This document shows positions 44,973 to 56,329 of a stretch of DNA of 64,000 nucleotides, in pieces. The position numbers and the translations under genes were made by a program. Each line of letters opens with the position of its first letter. Positions within the stretch are counted from its first letter, which is position 1. Below the pieces are notes generated by a model. The model ran no database searches. It was not told the origin of the DNA and saw only the letters and a list, made by a program, of their open reading frames with translations. Source of the stretch: Ovis canadensis (taxonomy: Eukaryota; Chordata; Mammalia; Artiodactyla; Bovidae); contig NC_091251.1 of the NCBI RefSeq assembly GCF_042477335.2, forward strand, positions 36,844,501 through 36,908,500, in the 5' to 3' direction.

Positions 44973-44978
44973 TTTATT
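44973..44978 (-). terminator. RNASE6: RNASE6 polyadenylation signal
   Basis: AATAAA on the minus strand about 295 bp past the RNASE6 stop codon. It is the nearest good signal in the 3' direction. Confidence 0.7.
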
Positions 44979-45271
44979 GCTCTGAACACAATAGAGCAAA
45001 AGTTGGCCAAATTCCTAAGGTTAAAAATATGGAGGTCTGGACCCTCCTTTACCCTTTTATCTACTACCTTCCTTCAAAATACAGAGCTCCAAAGCAGAAA
45101 AGAATCTGACTTTTTTTTTTTTGTTCCAACTCTGGTCTGGTATCCTCATCACTCTAATTTTTCCAATACTCTCCTTTTTCCTTCTATGGGAACCAGGAAA
45201 ATCAATAAGAGACAAAAAAAATCAGAGGAGATCATAAGAGAATTTGTGCTGAGCGAGAAGCAAAGTGATCT

Positions 45272-45736
45272 TTAAACAACCTTATCTAAGTGTACAGGAA
45301 CCAAATGATAAGGGGGGTCGGTCTTCTGAGGAGGGTCACAGGCAACAATGAAGAACTTGTACTGGGCGTCGTCATGGTAGCGGCAGTCAGGATACCTTCC
45401 CGCAATGAGATTGCACTGAGTCAGGTTGACAGGCTTTGGACTCTGGTGACAGTTGTGCCGGCCATTCTTACAGATGATGTTGGGCAAATTACAGACAGCA
45501 GTCACATCCTGGAAGAAGTTGTGCAGAAAGGTGTTTTCAGGTTTACAATGCCGAGTGTAGTTATTGACACCACGCATTGCCGTGTTGCATTGGAGAAGCC
45601 TTGGCTGTATGTGCTGAATTTCAAACCAGCGAGCCTTGGTGAGACCTTTTGGCACAGCACAAAGTGGGCACACTGACCACCACATTCCCAGCAGCAATAA
45701 GAGGAGAGAAGAACGTCCCAGAAGATGTGGCCCCAT
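45272..45736 (-). CDS. RNASE6: Ribonuclease K6 (RNase 6)
   Basis: 154 residues: signal peptide about 1-27 (Leu-rich, ending PLCA), mature part starting [15 protein letters not shown]. RNase 6 is a secreted ribonuclease of leukocytes and kidney with host-defence activity. Catalytic residues are present: His42 in FEIQH, Lys65 in CKPENTF and His149 in PVHLD. Eight cysteines are in the standard positions; sequons NYT (59) and NLT are seen. The sequence is very close to what I know of the bovine kidney RNase K2/K6. The ATG at 45736-45734 is chosen because a splice acceptor (ttgcacag) ends 5 bp upstream. An in-frame ATG further out (45811) lies in the intron and is rejected. The CDS is intact. It lies in opposite orientation to RNASE1. 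Confidence 0.96.
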   Translation of the reverse strand: MGPHLLGRSSLLLLLLGMWWSVCPLCAVPKGLTKARWFEIQHIQPRLLQCNTAMRGVNNYTRHCKPENTFLHNFFQDVTAVCNLPNIICKNGRHNCHQSPKPVNLTQCNLIAGRYPDCRYHDDAQYKFFIVACDPPQKTDPPYHLVPVHLDKVV

Positions 45737-45741
45737 CTTTT

Positions 45742-46325
45742 CTGTGCAAGGAGAGAGAAAATAGATCGTAGCAGTAGAAACAATAAGAGAGAAATTATTG
45801 CTCATAACCATTCAGATTTTTACTCTGCCTTTTAAGATTTCATAGCTCCTGTTTTTTTTTTTTTTAACCATCTTCTTTTTCACTTGAGTCTCACAATTTT
45901 GAAGAAACTAAAGCCCAGTGAGGAGGAATTTGAGGTAAGACAACTTTTACTCTGGTAGATCTTGTTCTCTTTGACCTGCCCTCGTGTGTTTGATGCTGCC
46001 CATGTCAGAAACCTTGTCTCTTCCCAGGACTTCCCTGGTGGCCCAGTAGCTAAGACTCTGAGCTCCCAGAGCAGGGGGCCCAGGTTCAATCCTTGGTCCG
46101 GAAACTAGATCCCACATGCCACAACTAAAGATCCAGCATGCCGCAATGAAGATCAAAGATCCTGCATGCGGCAACAAAGACCCAACGCAACCAAATAAAT
46201 AACTAATTTTTATAAAGGAAAAGAAACCTTTTCTCTTGCTTCCTGAAACATTTATGCTCCTTCTATTTGACCTGGATCTCCCAGTTATCTTCACTGCCCA
46301 CTCTCTCCCCAGCTGTGGGGCTTAC
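45742..46325 (-). other. RNASE6: RNASE6 5' UTR intron
   Basis: Minus-strand acceptor ccttgcacag (ends at 45742) and donor acctg|gtaagc (46326/46325) define a 584-bp intron. It contains a CHR-2 SINE and T-rich runs. The donor is assigned by sequence only. Confidence 0.6.
46028..46203 (+). mobile_element. CHR-2-type SINE in the RNASE6 intron
   Basis: Full sense copy: acttccctggtggcccag start, caggttcaatccttggtcc, cacatgccacaactaaag, then an AAATAAATAA tail. It lies antisense to the gene. Confidence 0.82.
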
Positions 46326-46440
46326 CAGGTCTCCACGACGGGGCTCCAGCAGCAGTAGTTAGTCCCAGGACCAGAAGCTTTTGTCTGTTGTTCTCCTCCC
46401 AGGCATGCTAGGTCTGCCTGCGTGGGGAAGGATTCTGAAC
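46326..46440 (-). other. RNASE6: Probable RNASE6 non-coding exon 1
   Basis: Sequence upstream of the donor on the minus strand, GC-rich and repeat-free. The 5' end is not defined; no clear TATA box was found. Confidence 0.45.
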
Positions 46441-47283
46441 CCTAAGAAAGAGAAACCTAGAGCTTGGAAGATGAATTTCTTGTGGATGAAACACTTAGAT
46501 TTTCAAACCTGCTGTTTAAAATAGTATCAATTACACTGTAGACATAGGGAGAGTAAGCTTATTTTAAAAACAGTGAGACTCAAAACATGAGGAACTGATC
46601 ACTTCCTGATATGAAATGGTGTTTCCTTCCTTACTTGAACTTCATTTTTTTTTAATGATTTCAGTTCCTTAGGAGAAAATATACATGAAAATCTGATGTA
46701 ATAACTGCCACATCCTTGGTATGTGAATTTCAACAACAGACTTGAATGAATTATTCATTTATGTGTATGCTTTTTAGGCCAGCTACTGGGCTACTCTGAT
46801 TCATAAGCTCATGATAGAGATAGGTTAATGGACTAATACATAATATATTAATAAATATAAGTAGCACTTACAGCTGTGATCAAGGTAACTGTCTGGAGAC
46901 AGTAGAAAGGAGGTAATTTTGGAAGGCACAACACCTGCTCTGAGTTTCGAGGATTAATTAGAAGTTAGATAAAGAAGATGGCAAGGGCATCCCAAAGAAG
47001 AAACTGTGAGAAGAGACCCATACATATGAAGCAGGGCACATTTAGGGTATTTGCCTGTTAAACCTTTTCGTACCTTTTCCTTGGGGCTGCAATATCCTTA
47101 TTCAGAACCTATTGTCTCATAGAGGACTCACATAAAAGTTTCCTACATGGACTCTTTGCCTTTAGTCTCTTTTGCTTCCAATCCATTCTACATATTACTT
47201 CCAGATTAACCTTTCTTGAACATAAATGTAACAGTGAAACACTCTTGCCCAATACTTTGAATGGCTCAAATAATCTTCAGGGT
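46441..47283. other. Upstream region of RNASE6; unassigned
   Basis: No gene or confidently named repeat. Confidence 0.35.
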
Positions 47284-47775
47284 AAAATTTAGTCTGTTTA
47301 TAGCAAAGTTACAGGATGCAAGGTTAATATACAAAAATTGATTGCTTTTTTATATACCAGCAGTGAACAACTGGGATTTGAAATAAAGACACTAACATTT
47401 CCATTAACACCAAAGAAAAATGAAATACTTAGGTGTAAATCTAGTAAAATATGTACAGGATCAATATGAAGAAAACTATAAAACTCTCCCTGGTGGCTCA
47501 GACGGTAAAGCATCTGCCTGCACTGCGGGAGACCTGGGTTCGATTCCTGGGTCGGGAAGATCCCCTGGAGAAGGAAATGGCAATCCACTCCAGCACTCTT
47601 GCCTGGAAAATCCCATGGACGGAGGAGCCTGATAGGCTACAATCCATGGGGCCGCAAAGAGTCGGAAACGACTGAGCGACTTCATTTCACTTCACTTCAC
47701 TTCACTTCATAAAACTCTGATGAAATCAAAAGAGGATATAAATAAATGGAGAGATATTCCATGTCCATACTGAAA
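47284..47775 (+). mobile_element. L1 ORF2 fragment, sense, split by a SINE
   Basis: Encodes KYLGVNL and YEENYKTL-like pieces of L1 ORF2, then after the SINE 'gatgaaatcaaaagagg' and aatggagagatattccatg. It is older than the L1 at 13.5 kb. Confidence 0.8.
47488..47708 (+). mobile_element. Bov-tA SINE, sense, with 10-bp duplication and TTCAC tail
   Basis: Close to consensus, tail (ttcac)n. ataaaactct is exact at 47478-47487 and 47709-47718. Confidence 0.95.
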
Positions 47776-48029
47776 GAAATCAGAACATGTCATCCCCAAA
47801 TATGGCTCTTTGACATAAAAATTATTTTGCATTGAAGGCAATTAAGAATCATGAAGTGCAAAACAAGCTTCCCCCTTTCTGTCCAAAGGCAGAAAATAAA
47901 TTTTCCTTTTACTGGAGAGAGACTGTCATCATCCCAGTGAGGACACCAGTGGAATCTGCAAATGAATCTCAAAAACTATCTTTTTAGTTACTTCTTCACC
48001 ATTTACTATCCAGTGATAGTATGGTGAAG

Positions 48030-48300
48030 GGGTATACTATCTCTGGTCCCTGGTATACTATCCAGAGACCAAACCCCTTTGTTCTGTCAATTCTTTACAG
48101 AGGTATTGTTTCTTTGTCCAAAGGGTATAAAAGCTTCCTGCTGTGTTCACATATTTGGATTTTCATTTTCTTGTGAATGATCCCATGAGCATGTGAATAT
48201 TTAATAAAATTTGTATGCTTTTGTTCTATTGGTCTTTGTCAGCTGAATTTTCAGACCCAGCCAAGGAACCTAAGAGTGCTAAGGAAAACTTTCTTCCCAT
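48030..48300 (+). mobile_element. Old LTR, sense
   Basis: 'gggtataaaagcttcctgc' TATA region, 'taataaaatttgtatgc' polyadenylation region, 'ggaacctaagagtgctaag' end. Confidence 0.55.
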
Positions 48301-48394
48301 ACAATGACATTATGCACTTGCCACAAATGTGTACAGCAAGAACAAATCCTAGTGTAAATTGTGGACTTCAGTCAATAATAATGTATTTTAAAAA

Positions 48395-48647
48395 ATAATT
48401 TTATTTATTTATTTGCTGCATCTGGTCTTAGTTGCATCATGCGAACTATTTTGTTGTACATACAGACTTTCTAGTTGTCACGTGTGGGTTCTGTAGTTGC
48501 TGCGCCCAGACTCTGGAGTGCACAGGCTCAGGTGTAGGCTTGATTGCTCAGTGGTATGTGGGATCTCAGTTCCTGGACCAGGGATTGAACCTGGGTCCAC
48601 TGCATGGCAAGGTGGATTCTTAATCACTAGGTCATCAAGGAAGTCCC
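48395..48647 (-). mobile_element. CHR-2-type SINE, antisense
   Basis: tttgctgcatctggtctta, 'ccagggattgaacctggg', ggtcatcaaggaagtccc; complete. Confidence 0.78.
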
Positions 48648-48759
48648 AGTATTAATGTATTAATACGATTCATCAATTGTTACATAAGCACTACAGTAAA
48701 ATAAAATGTTAATAATTTTAACATTTGTGAGAAATATCTTTTCCTTCTATGCTTCTAAA

Positions 48760-49060
48760 TTCTCAGCTGGGGTCCCTGTAACAAAAGACAGATTAATAAG
48801 ATAAAAGCATACAAATTTATTTAGTATAAGGAACATAGGGAGACTTCTAAGGAAATGAAGACCCTAAGAAGTGATTAAACCTAAGCATTTTAATGGTAGG
48901 TTTGACAAAAAGTGGGAAGACATGGATAGATGTGAAAGAACAGAGGTACAAGCTAAGTGTAGTAAGAAAGGAGAAACTTCCAAGACCTATCCATCTAGAT
49001 CAGAGATAAAGATGCTCTTTTCCCCTTAGGCATAGGGAGGGCTCCTCTCTCATGAAGATT
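48760..49060 (-). mobile_element. Old LTR, antisense
   Basis: ctcagctggggtccctgtaa and 'aagcatacaaatttattta' are the reverse complement of the LTR end at 48200-48260, so two related LTR ends face each other about 500 bp apart. Confidence 0.5.
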
Positions 49061-49145
49061 TCATGATCTGCTTCAGAAGGTCAGAAAATCCTTCCTGCAT
49101 TATCTTCCATCTCTCAAATTCCTTCAGCTTGAAATATTCCATAAG

Positions 49146-49362
49146 CTACTGTGTGCACGCCCAGTCATGTCTGACTCTTTGTGACCCTATGAACTGTAGT
49201 CCACCAGGCTCCTCTGTCCATGGAATTTCCCAGGCAAGAATATTAGAGTGGGTGCCTTTTCCTCTTCCAGGGGATCTTCCCCACCTGGGAATAGAATCTG
49301 CGTCTCCTACGTCTCCTTCAGTGGCAGGCATATTCTTTACCACTGCACACCTGGGAAGCCCT
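49146..49362 (-). mobile_element. Bov-tA SINE, antisense
   Basis: cgcccagtcatgtctgac to cacacctgggaagccc; complete with small indels. Confidence 0.88.
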
Positions 49363-50017
49363 TAATATGCCAGGGTGCCATATTCAGTAGTGACATGTCC
49401 TGAATCTCATCAGATGCTCCCTGTGCAGGAAATGGACCCTGGTGATTGGCTGGGCCCTTCTGCCGGCCCTAAAATTCTAAAGCAAGTTCAGGGCATCTGA
49501 TAGGGTCTCTATTATCTATGTTTTCTCCATACCCATGCCTCACTGAGAAGGGATTAGGTCCATGGCCTGTTATTTTGTATATTCTATTCTCTAGACCTTT
49601 ATTTGATTGCTGACTGCAAAAGTAACAGTCTTGAAGCCCTGTCCTAAAATAACAGATCAGTCTTCAATCTAATAGTTACTTATTATAACAATTATCAACC
49701 ATATTCAGACCTTTAGAACGCTCCTTCTCTCATGGTTGCTGATGTATTTCTGTGTCAGGCATCCAGCCAGTGATGACCAGAACAACGAGTCAGAGGCTGA
49801 TGCTAGGTGATGAGTTCCAGGTTCCTTTGTGAGGTTTAGTTTTATTGTTTCTGTGGAATTGAATTCCTGACACTCGAGATGGCCTTCAACTCTTAGCTCA
49901 TTGGTCAATTTGGGCATATGATACAGTTTCTTCTTTGGCCTATTGCTGTATCAGACTATTTCTTGTGATTTCCTTCTTCCTTTTCACATCAGTCATAACG
50001 ATCTCTATACATTTTCT
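49363..50017. other. Unassigned stretch
   Basis: No gene or named repeat recognised. Confidence 0.35.
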
Positions 50018-50545
50018 AAACAAGATGCTTGCTCCTTGGAAGGAAAGCTATGACAAACTTGATATATTAAAAAGCAAAGATATCACTTTGCCCACAAAGG
50101 GCCATATAGTCAAAGCTATGGTTTTTCCAGTAGTTATAATATGGATGTGAAAGTTGGACCATAAAAAAGGTTGAGTACCAAAGAATGGAATCTTTTGAGT
50201 TGTGGTGCTGGAGAAGACTCTTGGGAGTCCTTTGGACAGCAAGAAGATCAAACCAGTCAATTCTAAAGGAAATTAGCCCTGAATATACATTGGAAGGGCT
50301 GATGATGAAGCTGCAGCTCCAATAATTTGGCCACCTGATACAAAGAGCTGACTCATTAGAAAAGACCTTATTGCTAGGAAAAATTGAAGGCAGGAGGAGA
50401 AGGGGACGATGAGACAGTTGGATGGTATCACCAACTCAATGGACATGAACTTGGGCAAACTTGGGAGATACTGAAGGACAGGGAAGCCTGACACCCTGCA
50501 GTCCATGGTGTCTCAAAGAGTTGGATACAACTTAGCAACTGAATA
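50018..50545 (+). mobile_element. BovB 3' end, sense, old copy
   Basis: From ctccttggaaggaaagctat through ttggaccataaaaaaggttg to acttagcaactgaataac; many substitutions and indels. Confidence 0.85.
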
Positions 50546-52169
50546 ACAACAATAACAGAAGAGAAAGTTGTCCAAGACTTGGAAATGGACAAAAGAGATC
50601 ACTGGGAGTCTTTTCATTTAGCACCAGGATTTGTCTAGCAGACCCACAGTGGGTGAACAGACACTGTGAAGGTGTATACCTTTGATTTGCAGAACAGACA
50701 TAAACTTATAAAATGATAACAGTGCATCATTCCTGTTCATGGTGATGCAAATGAATTTTATCCAGCAAAGAATATACATTTCTGTAAACTAAAGTCACAT
50801 TTGAACTGGTTTTTGATTGTTACTGACTTCCTTATTGCTGATGAGTTTAATAAATTGGGTTTATTTATGAGCTTATTCAATGACATGAATTTATTATTTA
50901 GACTTTCTTGATAGCCACAATTTTAACTTTTAAAAAAATTATTCACACTTCACAGTTTTACAGGTGTTATTTCTTTTTCCTGGACCATCCTTTCCAACCT
51001 AGTCTGCTTGGTTGCTTACCCATCTTTCTAGACTGTGCTCAAATATCCTCTCCTCCGAACTTTCCTCTCTCCAGGCCCAGAACTCTTCCAGCCCTAATTG
51101 TTCAGACTCTATTAGCACTCATTAGATTCTATTTTCATTGTTAAATTATATTATAATTATACCAAAGTATAATTGAAGTGTAAATTCAGTTAGAAAACAT
51201 CAAATTTGCTGTCTTGCTCTTTTGCTCTTTGCTCCAGGTCTTCAAAGCAGGGTGGCTTTTACTAACCACACATTTACTTAATAGCTTTCCCTCATTCCTT
51301 CTAATTGAGTTAGAATTTCTCTGTGAAGCAAATTGACTTCTAGCTTTGGACTTGTAGCTACTCGTAAAGTTATGTGGGGGGAAACAAGAATACCTGCCTC
51401 CCATTTCTCAAATGGAAATTTAGGATTTTTGATGAGTGTCTTAAGATACTTTATTGCTAGGATTCTTCAATATTTGAGGGGAGGATTTGAGGATTATAAA
51501 ATGCAAAAAGTTCATGAAAGCAAGAAGGGATAGAAATTTTCTCAGAATGCAGAACAAAGGGTGAAGATGTCACAGCAAGCCATCTTTCCCTTTTCCCACC
51601 TCATACCTGCTCACCATCAGCAGTATGGATGTGAACTAGAGTGTTTTGTTGGATCAGAAAGAAACTTTTATAAGAGTGTTTATGGGATTATTATAATTTT
51701 GATGTGTGTAATATCTTGTGAAAATATCTATCTTTGAACAAGACCATTGAATAATAACTTTGTCCCAGAAAATGCTGACTCCTAAAATATGGGCTATCCC
51801 TTGTGACAGACAAAATCTGAAATTTTTCCAGTTAGAGTATCTTTAACATAAATTACTTTGGGACCACTAACCCTACTTTGTAAAATGAGTTTTGAGTAGA
51901 TTAATAGCATCTTTGATAGTTATGTGCATGTGTGTGGTAATTATATCACAGCCGCTAGACCAATGACTGTAAACGTCTCTGAGAATTTGATGAAAGCCAT
52001 TGATTTGCTGTCCCCAAATGGAAACATACCAAGAAGAATCCATATAATTTCAGTGGGTTTGTTACTAGGAAGAGCCAGTTTTTGCTCCATGTTGGATCTG
52101 CTTCTTCCATTTTAACCTTTGCTTTTTGCTGCTTTTGTTATTATAATCATACTTAATGGTCTGCTCTTC
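50546..52169. other. Unassigned stretch
   Basis: A/T-rich intergenic DNA with no gene or named repeat recognised. Confidence 0.35.
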
Positions 52170-52545
52170 TGCCTGACTGTTCTCAGAGAGACAATCTGAC
52201 CCTGTCCACCTGTGACTGGCAGAAAAGAAATTAACACTTACCCACCCTGAAGCTGGCCATTCCCGGAAACATTTGCGAGACTTATGACCTTTTTACTTTA
52301 CTTCCTCACCTTCTCCACACCTCTCTGTTCTATAAAAGAACCAGATATCCCCCCCAACAAGATGGTTATTTTGAGACATTAGTTGGCCATCTTCTCATCC
52401 AGCTTGCCTTCTGAATAAAGTCGTATTCCTTGCCTCAACACCTCATCTCTGATTCATTGGCCTATTGTGCAGCAAGCAGATAGACCTTGGACTTGGGAAC
52501 ATAGTTCATGGACTTCTTGAAGTCCCCAGGTTGTAAGAAGCTGTT
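52170..52545 (+). mobile_element. LTR-like sequence, sense
   Basis: Contains 'ctgttctataaaagaacc' (TATA region), 'ttctgaataaagtcgtattc' (polyadenylation signal AATAAA) and 'ttggcctattgtgcagcaag'. Reverse-complement matches occur around the nested LTR at 31.2-31.7 kb. Confidence 0.65.
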
Positions 52546-53359
52546 CTAGAGAACTTGACTCCCTTGACTGCATGGAAACTGGCTTTTCCACCTTCTACCA
52601 TAATTGCTTAGCACAGCATTTATCACACAGTAGGCATTCTATAAATGCTATTGAATAGATGAATACATGAATGAATGAATAAAGTATGAGAAAAATTTAA
52701 CCATACAAAGCAGCATATGCTAAATGCCAAATGTATGATGTAAATGGGTTAAGAGGAAGAGGTCATCACAGATTGGAGCCTAGCGGCTTCTCAGCGGCCA
52801 TGAACTGAACTGGGACATGAACATAGGGCAGATTGTCACCAAGTGGCAAGAAGTGAGAACAAAGTTTCAGTGGCTGGAATGTGTATGGCATATTCCTGGA
52901 ACTGTAAGTGGCTACATATGACTACTACTAAGAGAACAAGTGAAGTGAGTGATATCAGATGAGCCTAGAAAGGTGGGCACAGGTCAGATTATGAAGACTG
53001 TGCACTTGAAACTGAGTAAGACCTTGCAGAATCCTCCGGGTGCAAAAGTCTTTCCGTTTCTTGTTTGCAGAACTTCCCCCTTTCCAAAGAGCAGATGCAG
53101 ACAGTTACTAATTAGAGAAGTGGGGAAATGGAGAAATGAAGGAAAAGCAGTCAAGACATAAGTCCCTGCACAGCAAGGGAAAGAGAATGCTTTAATAGAG
53201 AAAAAAAAGGAAGTTGGAGGGCTATAATAAACAAAGAGTTTATGGCTGTTCATTGGCAGAATCCTTGCCAGGAAAGTCCTGACTAGCCCTGCTAGGCTCT
53301 GCTATGCTCACAGGGTGTGAGAGCTCCCTCTTCTGGTCTTCCACTTCTATTTAATTGAG

Positions 53360-53361
<2 letters not shown>
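52546..53361. other. Unassigned stretch
   Basis: No gene recognised; short tandem gaat units near 52666-52680. Confidence 0.35.
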
Positions 53362-53396
<35 letters not shown>

Positions 53397-53417
53397 GCGT
53401 GTGCGCGCGCGCGCGCT
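53362..53417. repeat. (TG)n followed by (CG)n microsatellite
   Basis: About 30 bases of TG, then TGCG units, then a pure GC alternation (gcgcgcgcgcgcgc), all alternating purine-pyrimidine. Confidence 0.95.
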
Positions 53418-53530
53418 CGCTAAGTCACTTTAGTCTGTCCAACTCTGTGCGATCCTATGGACCAACGCCTGCCAGGTTCCTCTGTCCATGGGATTCTCCA
53501 GGCAAAATACTGGAGTGGGTTGCCATGCCC
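53418..53530 (-). mobile_element. Bov-tA SINE, 5' head missing, antisense
   Basis: ctaagtcactttagtctgtc to gagtgggttgccatgccc, directly attached to the alternating repeat. Confidence 0.85.
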
Positions 53531-53884
53531 TCCTGTACTGTTTACTAATTTTTTACAACTGTTAATAATTTCTTTTAAATTCATTTTCCTCCTATACTGT
53601 TTTGAACCATCATCATTTAACATTTTAATAAAAACAAATTTTAAAGAATTTTAAAAGTGAGGTATTTGTGAAAAATTATTGTAAGAGAGCTGAAAAGACC
53701 ATCCTAAAGTATGACTCTAGGAAACCAGAATACACCAGTACATTTTAAAGCAGTATTTATCAAGTAAGAAAAACAACATGTTTCCCACATGTAAATTGAT
53801 CATTGATGAAGATCTATTACCCCCAGAAAACTGAATTCGCCTCTTGGCGGATGTCAGGTGAGTGTAATCTCCTCGGTTCTGTCT

Positions 53885-54305
53885 TGTCACAACAAAAATT
53901 TGTAGTGACGGACATTAAAGCCCTCTGCGTGTCACAGCTCTCAGACAGACCATGGTACAGCTCTCAGCTCTCCAATAGATGGTGTTATAGCCCTCAGACA
54001 GATCAGTGTTACCGCTCTGTGTTTTATTTAGAACACAGTTTTATTTAGAAAATAAAAGGAAAATACATCCTCGAGGCATGAGGGCATGCCGACCCAAAAG
54101 ACACGAAGAGAGAGCCCAGGCCCTTTGGCTCCTCTTTTTACATGTTTTATATGTAAATTGGGCTAGCCAGGATGCTGTTTGTTCTACCTGAGGTCCTCAC
54201 TCCCATCCTCGGACCTTCCTTTGTTCTATTTTCACAAGCTTTTCCTTCCTTGTATTTTAGCCACCGCCATTCTGGACTCCTGTTTCCTGTTCTAATGACC
54301 TAACA
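53885..54305 (-). mobile_element. Solo LTR, antisense, related to 31242-31589
   Basis: Blocks shared with the other copy: cctcgaggcatgaggg, 'tgtaaattgggctagcc', 'tattttagccaccgcc', ending cctaaca. It contains a short repeated motif (cagctctcagacagacc and variants) at 53935-54005 absent from the other copy. Confidence 0.72.
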
Positions 54306-55423
54306 TGGATGTCAAGCCAAAGGCAAAGATCAGGAGCAGGAAAGATTTATTACTTGCAGCAAGGAGCCTGGTGGGCTACAGTCCATAGGGTAGTAAAGAG
54401 TTGGACACAACTGAAGCAACTTAGCACGCACACAGCAAGTTAGGAGCACACCAGAGATTTTTCCCAAAGCAGTCTCCGCAAACAGCAAAAAAGGGGAAGT
54501 TTTAAGCTAAGGGTACTTGCATATTATGAAGCGGCTTGAGCAGAGAATTCAGTGTATAACTGGGGAAATGTTGACAGAGTCCAAGCTTTAGTTGACTGAA
54601 ATCAGGAGGGTCAACAGCATCTTTCTGTCCTGCATCTGGAACTCAGCTTTATCAGATTGTTATGTATGTCCTTTGAAGAGGAACTGAGACACTGTTTTAT
54701 TGCTGAACAATTACTTCTTGGCTGCTTTCCCTTTGATCCCTTACTTCCCTTAAGATCTTGTGGCCAAGTCTAGACCACAAAATGCCTATGGCTAAAATGG
54801 CTTCTCTTATGTTAAGAAAGCCCTTCCTAGTTCTCTTTCTCTGGGGACTCCCTATCCTATCTGCTTATAGAACTACTGTTTAATACTAATCTCTTGTGAA
54901 TTTGGTTGGTAAAGTTCTTTATCTCCCAGGGTTCTGCTCATTCCCAAGTACACTGAAAAAACTGCAAAGCTGAGGAGCTATTTGGAACATGATGGCCCAT
55001 CTAGATTCATTGGCCACTCACTGAGGCCCGAGTTCTAGAAAGGTGTTGTTGAGAGGAAAATTTGTTTCCTTTTTCCCTTGTAACTTAACTGGTACAATAA
55101 TTATATTATATGAGATATCAAGAGGAGAACAAACAAATGTTTAATTACACGTATAGTACATAGCAGAGACCAGGAAAGCTGAGTAACTCACCAAGATGGC
55201 TTAAACACCATCTTTAGCTAAAGACAAAAGGAGATGTTGAGGGTGAGGAATCTATGGAAGATGATCAATAAAAACACAGTAAACAAGGATAAGATTGTTT
55301 ATTATTGCCTTCTCCATCAGTAAGTTTCTAGAATATGAGTCACCCCCACCCACCTTCCTGGTACAGCAGGAAGACACTCTTACAAATGGAGATTTCCCTT
55401 TTACCTGTAATTGTCTCTTGTGT
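54306..55423. other. Mostly unassigned; one SINE tail
   Basis: 54359-54438 is the sense 3' part of a Bov-tA (gagcctggtgggctacag) with short flanks cagcaag on both sides. The rest could be old LTR sequence but is not named. Confidence 0.4.
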
Positions 55424-55642
55424 GCATTCTAAGTTGCTTCAGTTGTGTCTGACTCTCTGCAACCCTATGGACCATAGTCCACCCGGCTCCTCTGTCCATG
55501 GGATTCTCCAGGCTAGAATACTGGAGTGGGTTACCATGCCCTCCTCCAGGGGACCTTCCTGACCCAGGGATTGAACCCATGTCTCTTCTGTTTCCTGCAT
55601 TGGCAGGCGGGTCTTTTACCACTAGCTCCACCTAGGAAGCCC
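55424..55642 (-). mobile_element. Bov-tA SINE, antisense
   Basis: gcttcagttgtgtctgac to ctccacctaggaagccc; complete. Confidence 0.9.
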
Positions 55643-55841
55643 AAATGTCTCCTACAGAAGAGTTATAAAAGTAACTTCTATTTGGTTTTCAGAATGTCTC
55701 TCATATCTGCTGATTCTTCAAAAATAACCAGGCTGAAATGACCCCTATGCCAAAGAGGCATATTTCAGGGTGGACATTTCTGCTTCCTTACTGTGTGCAA
55801 ACTAATTTAAAATATCAGCTAATTTAAAATTGTTATATTAT

Positions 55842-56329
55842 TGTTGTTCTGTCACTCAGTCATGTCCAGCTCTTTGTGACCCCATGGACTGCAGCACTTC
55901 AGGCTTCCCTGTCCTTCACCATCTCCCAGAGCTTGCTCAAACTCATGTCCATTGAGTCAGTGATGCCATCCAACCATCATCCTCTGTCATCCCCTTCTCC
56001 TCCTGCCTTCAGTCTTTCTCAGCATCAGGGTCTTCACATCAGGTGGCCAAAGTATTGGAGCTTCAGCTGCAGCATCAGTCCTTCTAATGAATATTCAGAG
56101 TTGATTTCCTTTAGAATTGACTGGTTTGAACTTCTTGTAGTCCAAGGGACTTTCAAGAGTTTTCTCCAACACCACAGTTTAAAAGCATCAATTCTTCAGC
56201 ATTCAGCCTTCTTTGTGGTTCAACTCTCACATTCATATGTGCCCACTAGAAAAACTATAGCTTTAACTAGACAGACCTTTGCCAGCAAAGTAATGTCTCT
56301 GCTTTTTAATACGCTGTCTAGGTTTGTCA
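55842..56329 (-). mobile_element. BovB 3' end, antisense
   Basis: cactcagtcatgtccagc to 'tttgccagcaaagtaatg' and 'aatacgctgtctaggtttg'; 5' truncated in the C-terminal coding part. Confidence 0.9.

Noticed and set aside
45290-45676. 128-codon open frame antisense to RNASE6
   Set aside because: Shadow of the RNASE6 coding exon in the opposite strand.
45737-45811. Upstream in-frame ATG of RNASE6, adding 25 residues
   Set aside because: It crosses the splice acceptor and would remove the signal peptide from the N-terminus; the ATG at 45736 gives the normal precursor.
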